A DNA stretch of 55,227 bases, taken from positions 1-55,227 of the forward strand of contig CAURNT010000005.1 in the NCBI GenBank assembly GCA_963526495.1, in the 5' to 3' direction. The position numbers and the translations under genes were made by a program. Of this stretch, positions 44,640-52,939 are shown piece after piece. The notes under the pieces are model-generated. The model made no database searches and was not told the origin of the DNA. It saw only the letters and a program-made list of their open reading frames with translations. Source of the DNA: CAURNT01 sp963526495 (GTDB lineage Bacteria > Fusobacteriota > Fusobacteriia > Fusobacteriales > Leptotrichiaceae). The stretch's first letter is position 1. Each line of letters starts with the position of its first letter.

Positions 44640-45269
44640 TTTTTTATTTTTATAAATTATATATGAATAAACAAGTGGCAAAATGAATATTGAAAATAAA
44701 ATAATTGTAATATAAAATCTAATATCATCATTTTGTATAAATTTACTAAAAATAAATAATATTCCTAATATAATATATAATTTAGAAGCAAATCTATGTG
44801 TTTTATACCAATTTTCTTCATCATTCATAGTCCACGGAATTCTAATTCCTATAGTATAATTTTGAGAAAATTTTGGCAAATAATTTCCTATAGTAATAAA
44901 GAATATTCCTATAAATATATTAGCAAAACTTTTATTAAACCCATAACCTAAAGTAGTAAATAATATTAAAATAAAAATTACATTAAACAAAACAGGTAGA
45001 ATAAATAACATTATGTTTATAATCTTTGTATTTTTATCTTTATTTTTAGGATCAAAGCTAATAATATAACATAAAAAAATATTAATAATTGCTAACAATA
45101 TTGGAAGTACAAAAATAAAAATATTCTTATTTATGTAGCCATTAACATTACCCCTAAAATCAAAATGTCTTGGAATTACATCAGGTAATTTATTATAAAA
45201 ATAAATACCATAAATTATAGGTAAAAGACAAAATAAAGTACTTAATATTATTCTTTTATTCTTTTTCAT
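44637..45269 (-). CDS. SdpI/DUF1648-family membrane protein
   Basis: 210 residues, six membrane segments. The N-terminal DUF1648 signature LPDVIPRHFDFRGNVNGY follows the first helix. NYLPKFSQNYTIGIRIPWTMNDEENWYKTHRF is the SdpI signature (given in pieces: GIRIPWT, ENWYKTHRFA). SdpI in Bacillus protects against the SdpC toxin and signals its presence by sequestering SdpR. Here it overlaps the ArsR-type regulator gene by 14 bp, reproducing the sdpRI pair without a visible SdpC. Role in immunity or envelope-stress sensing is inferred. Confidence 0.85.
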   Translation of the reverse strand: MKKNKRIILSTLFCLLPIIYGIYFYNKLPDVIPRHFDFRGNVNGYINKNIFIFVLPILLAIINIFLCYIISFDPKNKDKNTKIINIMLFILPVLFNVIFILILFTTLGYGFNKSFANIFIGIFFITIGNYLPKFSQNYTIGIRIPWTMNDEENWYKTHRFASKLYIILGILFIFSKFIQNDDIRFYITIILFSIFILPLVYSYIIYKNKK

Positions 45270-45531
45270 TATAACCTCCTTTAAAAGAATTAAACCATAG
45301 TATCAACTCTTCAAATACACTCATATTCAAATCATAATAAATAAAATTTTTAACTTTTCTTTCTCTTATTAATTCTGATTTTTTTAATAAAGATAAATGA
45401 TATGAAATAGTAGCTGAAGTTATTTCAAAATTTTCTGCTATTTCACCAGCACTCATACTTTTATTTTTCAATAGTAATAATATCTCACGCCTAATAGGAT
45501 CAGAAAAAGCCTTAAACATATCATTAAACAT
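45256..45531 (-). CDS. ArsR/SdpR-family repressor
   Basis: 91 residues, a single winged helix: FKAFSDPIRREILLLL, MSAGEIAENFEITSATISYHLSLLKKSELI, IYYDLN. No metal-binding cysteines in helix alpha-3, matching SdpR-type rather than metal-sensing ArsR proteins. It probably represses itself and sdpI through two palindromes that overlap its own promoter. Confidence 0.88.
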   Translation of the reverse strand: MFNDMFKAFSDPIRREILLLLKNKSMSAGEIAENFEITSATISYHLSLLKKSELIRERKVKNFIYYDLNMSVFEELILWFNSFKGGYNEKE

Positions 45532-45543
45532 AATCCTCCTTTT

Positions 45544-45598
45544 ATCTAATTAGATATATATCTAATTAGATAATACTCTAAATAACTAATTTTGTCAA
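45544..45598 (-). promoter_or_regulatory. sdpRI promoter with tandem palindromic operators
   Basis: TTGACA (45598-45593), 17-nt spacer, TATTAT (45575-45570). Immediately downstream are two identical 12-bp palindromes ATCTAATTAGAT (45544-45555 and 45560-45571), 16 bp centre to centre; the first overlaps the -10. This geometry fits cooperative binding of a dimeric winged-helix repressor. Confidence 0.8.
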
Positions 45599-45601
45599 GC
45601 T

Positions 45602-45810
45602 AAATAGAAAGTTATATTCCTCGCCCATTTTGCTTTTTGTATAATTCCAAAATAGCTTTTAAATTTTTCAAACCATCATTTTTATCTACACTAAATTCAT
45701 TTAATAATATCTTTGTAAACTTAATAATATTATATCTATTTATTTAACTCCCTTATTTCAGCAACTTTATTATACATAGCAAAATCTTTTATCATTATAG
45801 CTTTTGATAT
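45602..45810 (-). pseudogene. Possible remnant of a small gene, frameshifted
   Basis: On the minus strand, two frames read protein-like sequence in tandem. One has SKAIMIKDFAMYNKVAEIREL then a stop near 45737; the next, offset by one base, continues NIIKFTKILLNEFSVDKNDG to a C-terminal KKQNGRGI and stop near 45616. No ribosome site or homologue is recognised. This fits a small decayed gene between sdpR and the ftsZ terminator, but chance cannot be excluded. Confidence 0.3.
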
Positions 45811-45831
45811 ATTTAATATAAGTTATATGTA

Positions 45832-45856
45832 TAAAAAAAATGTACCCTAAGGTACA
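45832..45856 (-). terminator. ftsZ terminator
   Basis: TGTACC (45841-45846) / GGTACA (45851-45856) extended by A/T pairs, followed on the minus strand by a run of eight or more T, just past the ftsZ stop. Confidence 0.85.
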
Positions 45857-45862
45857 TTTATT

Positions 45863-46924
45863 TTAATCTAACACTGGTACTTGTAATGTAGAATAATTAT
45901 TATTTACTTCTTCAATTTTATTTTCATTACTAAATTTAGGTACTGGTTGTCCTTCTTCAACAACATCATCATCAAAACCTGTTGCAACTATAGTAACCTT
46001 AACATCTCTTGATGTATCATCATATATTATTCCTAGTATAATATTTAAATCTGGATTTCCTGAATATTTAGCAACTTCATCCATTATTTTTTCAAATTGA
46101 GTAACATCAGTTTCAGGATGTAAAGTTAAGTTTATCAAGGCATTTTTAGCACCTTTTAAACTTCTATTTAATAATTGATTTTCAGCAGCATCTTTAACTG
46201 CAATCAATACATCTTCTCCTTCTTTCGCTTCCCCTAATCCTATTACTGCATCTCCGGCATCTTTCATAACAGAACTAACATCAGCAAAGTCTATGTTCAT
46301 CATTCCTTCTTTAGTTATAACCTCAGCTATACCTTTAACTGATCTATATAATACTTCATTTGGTTTAGAAAACATATTTGAAACTGCTTGATTTTCTGAT
46401 TTATACTTAAGTAATTTTTGATTAGGTAAAACTATCAATGCATCAACATATTTTCTTAATTCTTCTATACCCTCTTGAGCATTTTTTTTCCTTCTTATAC
46501 CTTCAAAATCAAATGGTTGAGTTACAACTGCTACTGTTAAAGCACCTAATTCTTTAGCAATAGATGCTACAACTGGAGCAGCACCTGTTCCTGTTCCTCC
46601 ACCCATTCCTGCAGTTATAAATATCATATCTTGACCTTTAAGTTGTGATTTTATATCATCTCTAGATTTTTCAGCTAAATCTTTTGCAATAGTAGGATTA
46701 CCTCCTGCTCCTAATTGTGAAAGAGAAATTTTAATATCTGCATTTGATTTCTTATCTAAATCTTGATGATCAGTATTTATTGCTATATATCTAACACTTT
46801 CAATTTTTCTATCTATCATGTGGTTTACGGCATTTCCTCCACCTCCACCAACACCTATTATGCTAATTTTGGCACCTGCCATATATTCGTTTTGATTCCC
46901 GTTGAAATTATTGTTATATTCCAT
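45863..46924 (-). CDS. ftsZ: Cell-division tubulin homologue FtsZ
   Basis: 353 residues. ISIIGVGGGGGNAVNHMI, the tubulin signature GGGTGTGAAPVVA (about 108-120), and the T7 loop NIDFADVSSVM. The core ends near 320, leaving a short linker and the C-terminal NNNYSTLQVPVLD, which lacks the usual D-I-P-x-F/L-R-K peptide that binds FtsA and ZipA-like anchors. Follows ftsQ by 13 bp; ftsA is not between them. Confidence 0.95.
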   Translation of the reverse strand: MEYNNNFNGNQNEYMAGAKISIIGVGGGGGNAVNHMIDRKIESVRYIAINTDHQDLDKKSNADIKISLSQLGAGGNPTIAKDLAEKSRDDIKSQLKGQDMIFITAGMGGGTGTGAAPVVASIAKELGALTVAVVTQPFDFEGIRRKKNAQEGIEELRKYVDALIVLPNQKLLKYKSENQAVSNMFSKPNEVLYRSVKGIAEVITKEGMMNIDFADVSSVMKDAGDAVIGLGEAKEGEDVLIAVKDAAENQLLNRSLKGAKNALINLTLHPETDVTQFEKIMDEVAKYSGNPDLNIILGIIYDDTSRDVKVTIVATGFDDDVVEEGQPVPKFSNENKIEEVNNNYSTLQVPVLD

Positions 46925-46937
46925 TTTTCCTCCATTC

Positions 46938-47588
46938 TCATTTAACTGCTATATCTCTAAATCTTAATTCTAAATATTCTAAATTTTTGTTTTCCTTCTC
47001 TTTTGTATATATCTTATACCCTAAATCATACTTATTAGTGTCAACATCTTTATCTGTATAAATATCCGTTCCATCAAGTAAAGTTAAAGTATAACCATCT
47101 TTTATAGCGTATATTTCGGATATTAAAGGATATATTTTACTTTTAGATAAATTAGACAAAAGAAGTTTCAAATTTTCTTCATCATTTTTTTCTAAAAATA
47201 TTATAGGTATTTCTTTATCTTTTATTTCAGAATAATATGCAAAAGGGGTTAAATACTCATCAATATATATATATTGATTATTTATATATATTATTCCCAA
47301 AGGTGTTTTTTCATCTATTTTTATCCGTAATGTATTCGGGAAACTTCTAGATATCTCCACATCCCTAACTCTTACATCATTTAATAACTCAGCACTAAGT
47401 TGAGTTGTACTAATATTAAATATAGACTGTCCTTTAAGGTTATATAAATACTTAACAATATCATTCTTAATTAGATTATTATTACCTGTTATTGTAATAT
47501 TTTTTATTTCAAAAAAGTTAGTTCCCATAAATATGAAAAGTATATACACAAACATCATAAAAATTCCTAAACTAAATATTTTTTTCAA
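46938..47588 (-). CDS. ftsQ: Cell-division protein FtsQ/DivIB-like
   Basis: 216 residues, TTG start at 47588 (AGAGG 7 nt upstream). One N-terminal membrane helix (about 5-24), then a POTRA domain (FEIKNITITGNNNLIKNDIVKYL, given as FEIKNITITGNN and DIVKYLY) and a beta domain (SFPNTLRIKIDEKTPLG). FtsQ recruits FtsB/L and FtsW/I at the septum. Promoter TAGACA-N18-TATACT lies upstream. Confidence 0.8.
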   Translation of the reverse strand: MKKIFSLGIFMMFVYILFIFMGTNFFEIKNITITGNNNLIKNDIVKYLYNLKGQSIFNISTTQLSAELLNDVRVRDVEISRSFPNTLRIKIDEKTPLGIIYINNQYIYIDEYLTPFAYYSEIKDKEIPIIFLEKNDEENLKLLLSNLSKSKIYPLISEIYAIKDGYTLTLLDGTDIYTDKDVDTNKYDLGYKIYTKEKENKNLEYLELRFRDIAVK

Positions 47589-47627
47589 AATTCTACCTCT
47601 TTAATTATGTATATATTCATTACATCT

Positions 47628-47657
47628 AGTATACTACATTATATCTATTTTTGTCTA
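47628..47657 (-). promoter_or_regulatory. Promoter of ftsQ-ftsZ
   Basis: TAGACA (47657-47652), 18-nt spacer, TATACT (47633-47628), about 40 nt before the TTG start of ftsQ. Confidence 0.6.
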
Positions 47658-47664
47658 GAGAAAA

Positions 47665-49032
47665 TTATTTTCCTACACAAAATTTTGCAAAGATATGATC
47701 TAGGACATCTTCTGAACTAATTTCACCAGTTATTTCAGATAATGAATCTAACCCTTCTTTTAAATCTACAGATATTAAATCAAGTGGAAGTCCTAAATCT
47801 ATAGTTTCAAATATATTAAATATTGATTGTTTTGTTTTTTCAAGAGCCGTTTTATGTCTAATATTTGTTAATATCAATTTTTCTGAACTATCTTCAACAT
47901 CTTTTTCTACAATATATTCATATATATTATCTTCCATATTTTCTATACCAATATTTTCCTGAGCTGATATCTCTATAATATTATTCAATCCATATTGTGA
48001 AATATCTAACTTCCTATTTAAATCAATTTTATTCATTAAAACTATATAATTTTTATCTAATTCTTTAATTTTATTAATAATTTTAATATCTTCTTCTTCT
48101 AATTCTCTTGATGAATCTAATACTAATAAAACTAAATCAGAATCATTTATTAAATCTAGAGATTTTTGTACTCCTATATTTTCTACATAATCCTCTGTAT
48201 CTCTAATTCCTGCAGTATCTATTAAAACTAAAGGTATTCCTTTAATATTTATTACCTCTTCTATTATATCACGAGTTGTACCTGGAATATGAGTAACTAT
48301 TGCTCTTTCTTCTCTAAGTAAAGTATTAAGTAGTGTTGATTTACCAACATTAGGTTTACCTATTATTACAGTTTTTATACCTTCTTTAATTTTTTTCCCT
48401 TTATTATATGAATTAATCAATCTATCTGCATTTTTGTAAACATCTTCTAATTTTTCTCTTAAATCTTGAGGTAATGGATCATCTATACCTTCTTCTGGAT
48501 AATCTAAAACTACATTAACATGAGCAGTAATATCTAAAAAAGCTTCCTTAAATTTATTTATCTCATCTCTTAAACTACCTTTTAATTGATCTAAAGATAA
48601 AGAAACCGCTCTTTCTGTTTTACCATGTATTATATCTATTACAGCTTCTGCTTGAGATAAATCTATTCTTCCATTCATAAAAGCACGCTTAGTAAACTCT
48701 CCAATTTCTGCAAGTCTTGCTCCATTTTTTAAAATTACTTCTAATATTTTTTTTGTAGTATAATAACCTCCATGACAATTAACCTCTACTATATCTTCAG
48801 TAGTATATGATCTAGGTCCTTTCATTCTTGATACTAATACCTCATCTACTAAAATTTCTTCATCATATATATATCCATAATTTAATTTATAATTACCTAA
48901 ATCTTTTTTACCTGATTTTGATACAAATATTTTATCTAATATTTCAAAAGCACGATCACCAGAAATCCTTACTATACCTATACCTGATTCTCCTTTAGCT
49001 GTAGATATGGCAGCTATTGTATCAAATAACAT
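47665..49032 (-). CDS. mnmE: tRNA modification GTPase MnmE
   Basis: 455 residues. N-terminal tetrahydrofolate domain (DTIAAISTAKGESGIGIVRISG in outline: IAAISTA, GIGIVRISG), central GTPase with GKPNVGKSTLLN, DTAGIRDTEDYVE and NKID, and the invariant C-terminal CVGK that carries the catalytic cysteine. Makes the cmnm5 modification of wobble uridine with MnmG. Separated from jag by a terminator. Confidence 0.97.
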   Translation of the reverse strand: MLFDTIAAISTAKGESGIGIVRISGDRAFEILDKIFVSKSGKKDLGNYKLNYGYIYDEEILVDEVLVSRMKGPRSYTTEDIVEVNCHGGYYTTKKILEVILKNGARLAEIGEFTKRAFMNGRIDLSQAEAVIDIIHGKTERAVSLSLDQLKGSLRDEINKFKEAFLDITAHVNVVLDYPEEGIDDPLPQDLREKLEDVYKNADRLINSYNKGKKIKEGIKTVIIGKPNVGKSTLLNTLLREERAIVTHIPGTTRDIIEEVINIKGIPLVLIDTAGIRDTEDYVENIGVQKSLDLINDSDLVLLVLDSSRELEEEDIKIINKIKELDKNYIVLMNKIDLNRKLDISQYGLNNIIEISAQENIGIENMEDNIYEYIVEKDVEDSSEKLILTNIRHKTALEKTKQSIFNIFETIDLGLPLDLISVDLKEGLDSLSEITGEISSEDVLDHIFAKFCVGK

Positions 49033-49044
49033 ATTACCTCCTTT

Positions 49045-49072
49045 AATATAAAAGAGTCCAAACGGACTCTTT
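49045..49072 (-). terminator. Terminator between jag and mnmE
   Basis: AAAGAGTCC (49051-49059) / GGACTCTTT (49064-49072), followed on the minus strand by TTTATATT; it ends the rpmH-jag group. Confidence 0.7.
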
Positions 49073-49077
49073 ATTAT

Positions 49078-49842
49078 CTACTTTTTCAATTTAATAATTA
49101 AACATCTTTTAGGTTCTACCCCTACACTAACAGTTTCTAATCCTTCTATTTTACTTATTTCTTCATGTATTATTTTTCTTTCTCTTGAAGTCATAGGATT
49201 TAATTTAACTTTTCTACGAGTTTTAATAACAGTTTTTGCTGTTTTATTAGCTAATTCTCTTAAAATTGTTTCTCTTTTTTCTTTGTAGTTATTAGAATCT
49301 ATAAATATCTTAATATGTCTAAAGTCTTCTATTGACATTAATAAATATTCAAAAGATGATAAAGCAATTCCTTTTTCACCTATAATATATTTAATATCTT
49401 CCCCATCTAACTCAACATTATATACTTTATCATTAAATGAAATATTTTTTATTATAACATTAAGATTAGATATAGCTAAAAATTCCTTAATAACAATATT
49501 TAATTTCTCAATTAATTTATTATCATTATTATTAACCTTTTTTTCTTCTGAAATTTCAACTACTTTAACTTTATCTTTTTTAACTTCTTTTTTTAAGTCT
49601 TTTTTTAAATCTTTTTTTATTTCCTTATTTTTTACTTCACTTTTTATATTTTTAACTGAAGATTTCATTTCTTTTTTTACTATTTTTACTTCATATTCAC
49701 CATCTGTTGAAAATATAAATAAATTACGAGGTTTTTTTAATTCTGTAATTTCTACAATTTCATCATTATTTAAGACTATCATATTTTTAATTTTATCCTG
49801 TAACTCATCTTTAGACTTTGACTTAAGAATAAATTTTTGCAT
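49078..49842 (-). CDS. jag: Jag/KhpB RNA-binding protein
   Basis: 254 residues: N-terminal Jag_N domain (about 1-50), a lysine-rich linker with repeated DLKK/EVKK units (about 70-100), KH domain (YIIGEKGIALSSFEYLL) and R3H domain (TSRERKIIHEEIS with R..H). Binds RNA with KhpA and influences cell elongation and division. One-base overlap with yidC. Confidence 0.92.
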   Translation of the reverse strand: MQKFILKSKSKDELQDKIKNMIVLNNDEIVEITELKKPRNLFIFSTDGEYEVKIVKKEMKSSVKNIKSEVKNKEIKKDLKKDLKKEVKKDKVKVVEISEEKKVNNNDNKLIEKLNIVIKEFLAISNLNVIIKNISFNDKVYNVELDGEDIKYIIGEKGIALSSFEYLLMSIEDFRHIKIFIDSNNYKEKRETILRELANKTAKTVIKTRRKVKLNPMTSRERKIIHEEISKIEGLETVSVGVEPKRCLIIKLKK

Positions 49843-50513
49843 TATGCTTCTCTCCTTTTCATAACATAAGTTTGTTGTGCTATTGAAAGTATAGAGTTAA
49901 TAAAATAATATAAGTTTAAACCTGCAGGTTGTTTATAGAAAACAAATAACAGCATTATTGGCATCATAACTAACATACTTTGCATACTATTTGCTGTAGA
50001 ATCCTCACCTGTACTTACAGGTTGCATCATTTTTTGTTGAACTAATGTTACAACTGCCGTCAATATAGGTAAAGCATTAAATGTAAATCCAAATAATGTA
50101 AATAGCGCATCAGGTGCACTTAATTTAAACCATAAAAATGTAGCTGTATCTGGAACTATATTCCCATCTCTAAACGCTGTATATAAAGCAATAAATATAG
50201 GAAGCTGTATAATTACAGGTAAACATCCTCCTGCTGGATTCACCTTTTCTTCTTTATATAATTCTACAGTTTTTTGATTTAACATAGCCTTATCATTAGC
50301 ATATTTTTTATTAAGTTCATCTATTTTAGGTTGTAATTCTTTCATTCTCTTCATTGATTGCTCTTGTTTCAATGTAAGAGGTAACATAAGTAATCTAACT
50401 ATAACCGTTGTTAAAATTATAGCAACACCATAATTCCCCACTATATAACTAATATTTTTCAATATAAAACTTACTATGTCAACTAAAAATTGTATTTTAA
50501 AAAATCCAAACAT
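49842..50513 (-). CDS. yidC: Membrane protein insertase YidC (short form)
   Basis: 223 residues, five membrane segments. The hydrophilic-groove arginine is in AIILTTVIVRLLMLPLTLKQ, and NPAGGCLPVIIQLPIFIALY is the family core. It lacks the long periplasmic P1 domain and the lipoprotein signal, so it is the short Gram-positive-like form although this is a diderm. Inserts small membrane proteins alone or with SecYEG. Confidence 0.95.
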   Translation of the reverse strand: MFGFFKIQFLVDIVSFILKNISYIVGNYGVAIILTTVIVRLLMLPLTLKQEQSMKRMKELQPKIDELNKKYANDKAMLNQKTVELYKEEKVNPAGGCLPVIIQLPIFIALYTAFRDGNIVPDTATFLWFKLSAPDALFTLFGFTFNALPILTAVVTLVQQKMMQPVSTGEDSTANSMQSMLVMMPIMLLFVFYKQPAGLNLYYFINSILSIAQQTYVMKRREA

Positions 50514-50526
50514 TAAATTCTCCTCT

Positions 50527-50736
50527 CTATTTTAAAGGATCATATCCACCTGGATTAAAAGGATGGCACTTAGAAATTCTTTTTATAGATAAAAAACTTC
50601 CCTTTAAAAAACCATATTTTAAAATAGCCTGTTTTGAATATTCTGAACATGTAGGGTAAAATCTACAATTTCTTTTTGTATATTTAGAGATTTTTTTTTG
50701 ATATAGTTCTATTAAAAATATTGCAATTCTTTTCAT
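50527..50736 (-). CDS. yidD: YidD membrane-insertion efficiency factor
   Basis: 69 residues: LYQKKISKYTKRNCRFYPTCSEYSKQA (three conserved Cys) and CHPFNPGGYDPLK. Assists YidC. Overlaps rnpA by 4 bp. Confidence 0.95.
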   Translation of the reverse strand: MKRIAIFLIELYQKKISKYTKRNCRFYPTCSEYSKQAILKYGFLKGSFLSIKRISKCHPFNPGGYDPLK

Positions 50737-51059
50737 TTATAACTCTTTTTCATAATATAACGTATATCTTTTGCTATATCTTGACACTTAATGTCTTTCA
50801 TTTTATCTTTAAATATACTTTTCATAACAAAAATATATTCTCTTTCTAGTGAAAACAAATCTATATTATTTCTTATTGATTCTCTAATTAATCTTTTAGC
50901 ACGAGATCTATAAACCGAATTTCCAGTTTTTTTACTAGCTACAATACCAAATTTTTGTTCTTTTGACTTATTTTCAAATAAAAGTAAATATTTACCACTT
51001 TTCTTTTTTCCTTTGTTATATACCCTATTAAAATCCCTAGTTTTTTTTAGTTTCTCCAT
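50733..51059 (-). CDS. rnpA: Ribonuclease P protein component
   Basis: 108 residues: RDFNRVYNKGKK, GIVASKKTGNSVYRSRAKRLIRE is the RNR signature region (NxxxRxRxKR variant). With the RNase P RNA it matures tRNA 5' ends. Classic rpmH-rnpA-yidD-yidC order. Confidence 0.95.
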   Translation of the reverse strand: MEKLKKTRDFNRVYNKGKKKSGKYLLLFENKSKEQKFGIVASKKTGNSVYRSRAKRLIRESIRNNIDLFSLEREYIFVMKSIFKDKMKDIKCQDIAKDIRYIMKKSYK

Positions 51060-51077
51060 TTTTTTGCTCCATCTTTC

Positions 51078-51108
51078 AAAAAAAAACCGGTGTAGATCCT
51101 ACCGGTTA
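51078..51108 (-). terminator. Terminator after rpmH
   Basis: AACCGGT (51085-51091) / ACCGGTTA (51101-51108), followed on the minus strand by T9; the stem contains the rpmH stop codon. Some transcripts probably read through into rnpA. Confidence 0.85.
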
Positions 51109-51240
51109 TGCTGATAATTTCGCTCTTCCTTTTGCTCTTCTTCTACTTAAAACGTTTCTTCCGCTTTTAGTTTTCATTCTTAATCTAAATCCATGATCCA
51201 TTTTTCTTTTTCTTTTATTTGGTTGATATGTTCTTTTCAT
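51106..51240 (-). CDS. rpmH: 50S ribosomal protein L34
   Basis: 44 residues, MKRTYQPNKRKRKMDHGFR at the start and GRNVLSRRRAKGRAKLSA at the end: full L34. Ribosome site GAAAGGAAA. Driven by TTGACA-N17-TAGAAT. It is too short for standard ORF cut-offs. Confidence 0.98.
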   Translation of the reverse strand: MKRTYQPNKRKRKMDHGFRLRMKTKSGRNVLSRRRAKGRAKLSA

Positions 51241-51282
51241 TATTTTATTTCCTTTCTCTTTTTACATCATAATTCAGTATAT

Positions 51283-51311
51283 ATTCTACACTAAACTTTC
51301 AAACTTGTCAA
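51283..51311 (-). promoter_or_regulatory. Strong promoter of rpmH
   Basis: TTGACA (51311-51306), 17-nt spacer, TAGAAT (51288-51283), about 40 nt before the rpmH start. Confidence 0.8.
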
Positions 51312-51332
51312 GTCTTTCCCCTTTACAAGTTA

Positions 51333-52928
51333 TTACCAATTATATTTAAGAATAAAATCTGTTTTTATTCCTGTACTTTTATAACCATTAATATCAAAAT
51401 TAATAGGTGTTGATATTTTACTATCAAAGTTCAAATTATTACTTAATCTCAAATTTAATCCTAATTTAGGTTCTAAAATAGCATCTAGTGTTTTAGCTAA
51501 CTTAATTTTTCCTGAAAATTCTGGAATAATAGAAAGATCTCTATTTATCATTTGTTCATATTTAGCATTTGTTTCTACTTTAATATATTTGTCAAATTTA
51601 GAATCCTTTTCAGAATAAATTCCACCTAATACTGTAACAAAATCAAATTCTCCATTTTTAAGCCCTTTATATTTAGCCATTAATTTCGTTCCAAAATAAT
51701 GTGTATTTATCTTTTTATCATCCATTTTTTGATTTTGTAATTTAGCTAAATATTCTTTATAATTCTCTTTAGATTTTTCTTTATATTTATTTAACATTTC
51801 ATATTGTTCTCTTAAAGATTCTAATTGTTGTACTTTTAATAATTCAGCCTTACTTAACTCAAGCCTATTTTCTCTTAGCTCTTTACCTTTATTTTTTAAT
51901 TTTTCTACCTTATCTACAAGCACTGGTTTTTTTTCTAAAACAATTTTATGATTTTCTTTAAGTTCTTTTTGTTTATCTTTTAATTCTTCTTGTTTTCTTT
52001 GTTTTTCAGTTTGATCAGTTTCTGACTCTATTTCAGCTTCCATTTCTTTTATTCTTTGTTTTAGACCTTCCTCTTTTTTTAATAAAGAGTCTAATTCATT
52101 AGCTAAAGTTACAATTTCTTTTGTAATAGTATTTTTTTCTTCAATCAGTATTTGTTCTATATCTTTTGTACTATGAATTTTTTTATCAAGTTCTCCTATA
52201 GATTTTGAAACAATACCTATGTTTTTTATATATTCTGATGTTAATTTTTTTACTCCTAAGTTATACTCAGATAATTGTTCCCATAATGGTTTATATAATT
52301 TTTTCCCTGAATCTTTTTCAATAACATTTTGATATAAAAGAGCTGCTTCTAATTCTAATCCTTCTATACCTAAATATTTACCATATAATTCATAAGAATG
52401 AGATAATATTCCATTATTTAAAGTTTTATCTTCATTAAATAATAAATCCTTATAATCCAACTTATTGCTATTTATAGCATGATTAACAAGAATATTTGCA
52501 CCTATTTCAACCTCTGGTATAGGTTTATAACTAGAGCTTATTTTATGACTTAATTGTATATTCTTTTTATTATTTGGTAATTTAACATTTAAGTTATATC
52601 CTATATATTTCTCATACCCTATATTCCCCTCTAATTCAGTTTCACCTTTTGTCATATATTTTGCTTTAATATAGTTATCCATATAATTAAATTTTAAATA
52701 AATATTTGAATTATCATTCATACTTTGTAAAATATTTCTAGATTTCGTTTCTACGTTTGCCCCAATCTCCGAAAAAGGAAATTTAAGATTCGTTTTTAAT
52801 CCTACCTTTGATTCATTCTTCTTATTTTCAATTTCATAACTATTATTATTATAAAACTCAAAATTCCCATTTACTTCTGCAACTGTTAAAACTTGTAACA
52901 ATGAAATTGCTAATAACATTTTTCTCAT
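51333..52928 (-). CDS. Outer-membrane beta-barrel protein with an inserted long coiled coil
   Basis: 531 residues. Signal peptide MRKMLLAISLLQVLTVA. Beta-rich segments about 20-215 and about 405-531, ending DFILKYNW with a C-terminal aromatic. Between them lies a strongly helical, charged region about 230-400 (for example KEIVTLANELDSLLKKEEGL, KQRKQEELKDKQKELKEN) predicted to form a coiled-coil hairpin. A barrel interrupted by a coiled coil is reminiscent of a surface-projecting or periplasm-spanning spacer. No family recognised. It is 11 bp after murB and probably ends the murC-murB transcript. Confidence 0.6.
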   Translation of the reverse strand: MRKMLLAISLLQVLTVAEVNGNFEFYNNNSYEIENKKNESKVGLKTNLKFPFSEIGANVETKSRNILQSMNDNSNIYLKFNYMDNYIKAKYMTKGETELEGNIGYEKYIGYNLNVKLPNNKKNIQLSHKISSSYKPIPEVEIGANILVNHAINSNKLDYKDLLFNEDKTLNNGILSHSYELYGKYLGIEGLELEAALLYQNVIEKDSGKKLYKPLWEQLSEYNLGVKKLTSEYIKNIGIVSKSIGELDKKIHSTKDIEQILIEEKNTITKEIVTLANELDSLLKKEEGLKQRIKEMEAEIESETDQTEKQRKQEELKDKQKELKENHKIVLEKKPVLVDKVEKLKNKGKELRENRLELSKAELLKVQQLESLREQYEMLNKYKEKSKENYKEYLAKLQNQKMDDKKINTHYFGTKLMAKYKGLKNGEFDFVTVLGGIYSEKDSKFDKYIKVETNAKYEQMINRDLSIIPEFSGKIKLAKTLDAILEPKLGLNLRLSNNLNFDSKISTPINFDINGYKSTGIKTDFILKYNW

Positions 52929-52939
52929 AACTTCTCTCC

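Noticed and set aside
45544..45571. Tandem identical 12-mers near sdpR as a CRISPR-like or other array
   Set aside because: Only two copies, palindromic and placed on the promoter, so an operator explains them better.
49570..49625. Repeated TTTTTTTAA-type units in jag as a tandem DNA repeat of interest
   Set aside because: They encode the Lys-rich linker usual in Jag proteins and are short and imperfect.
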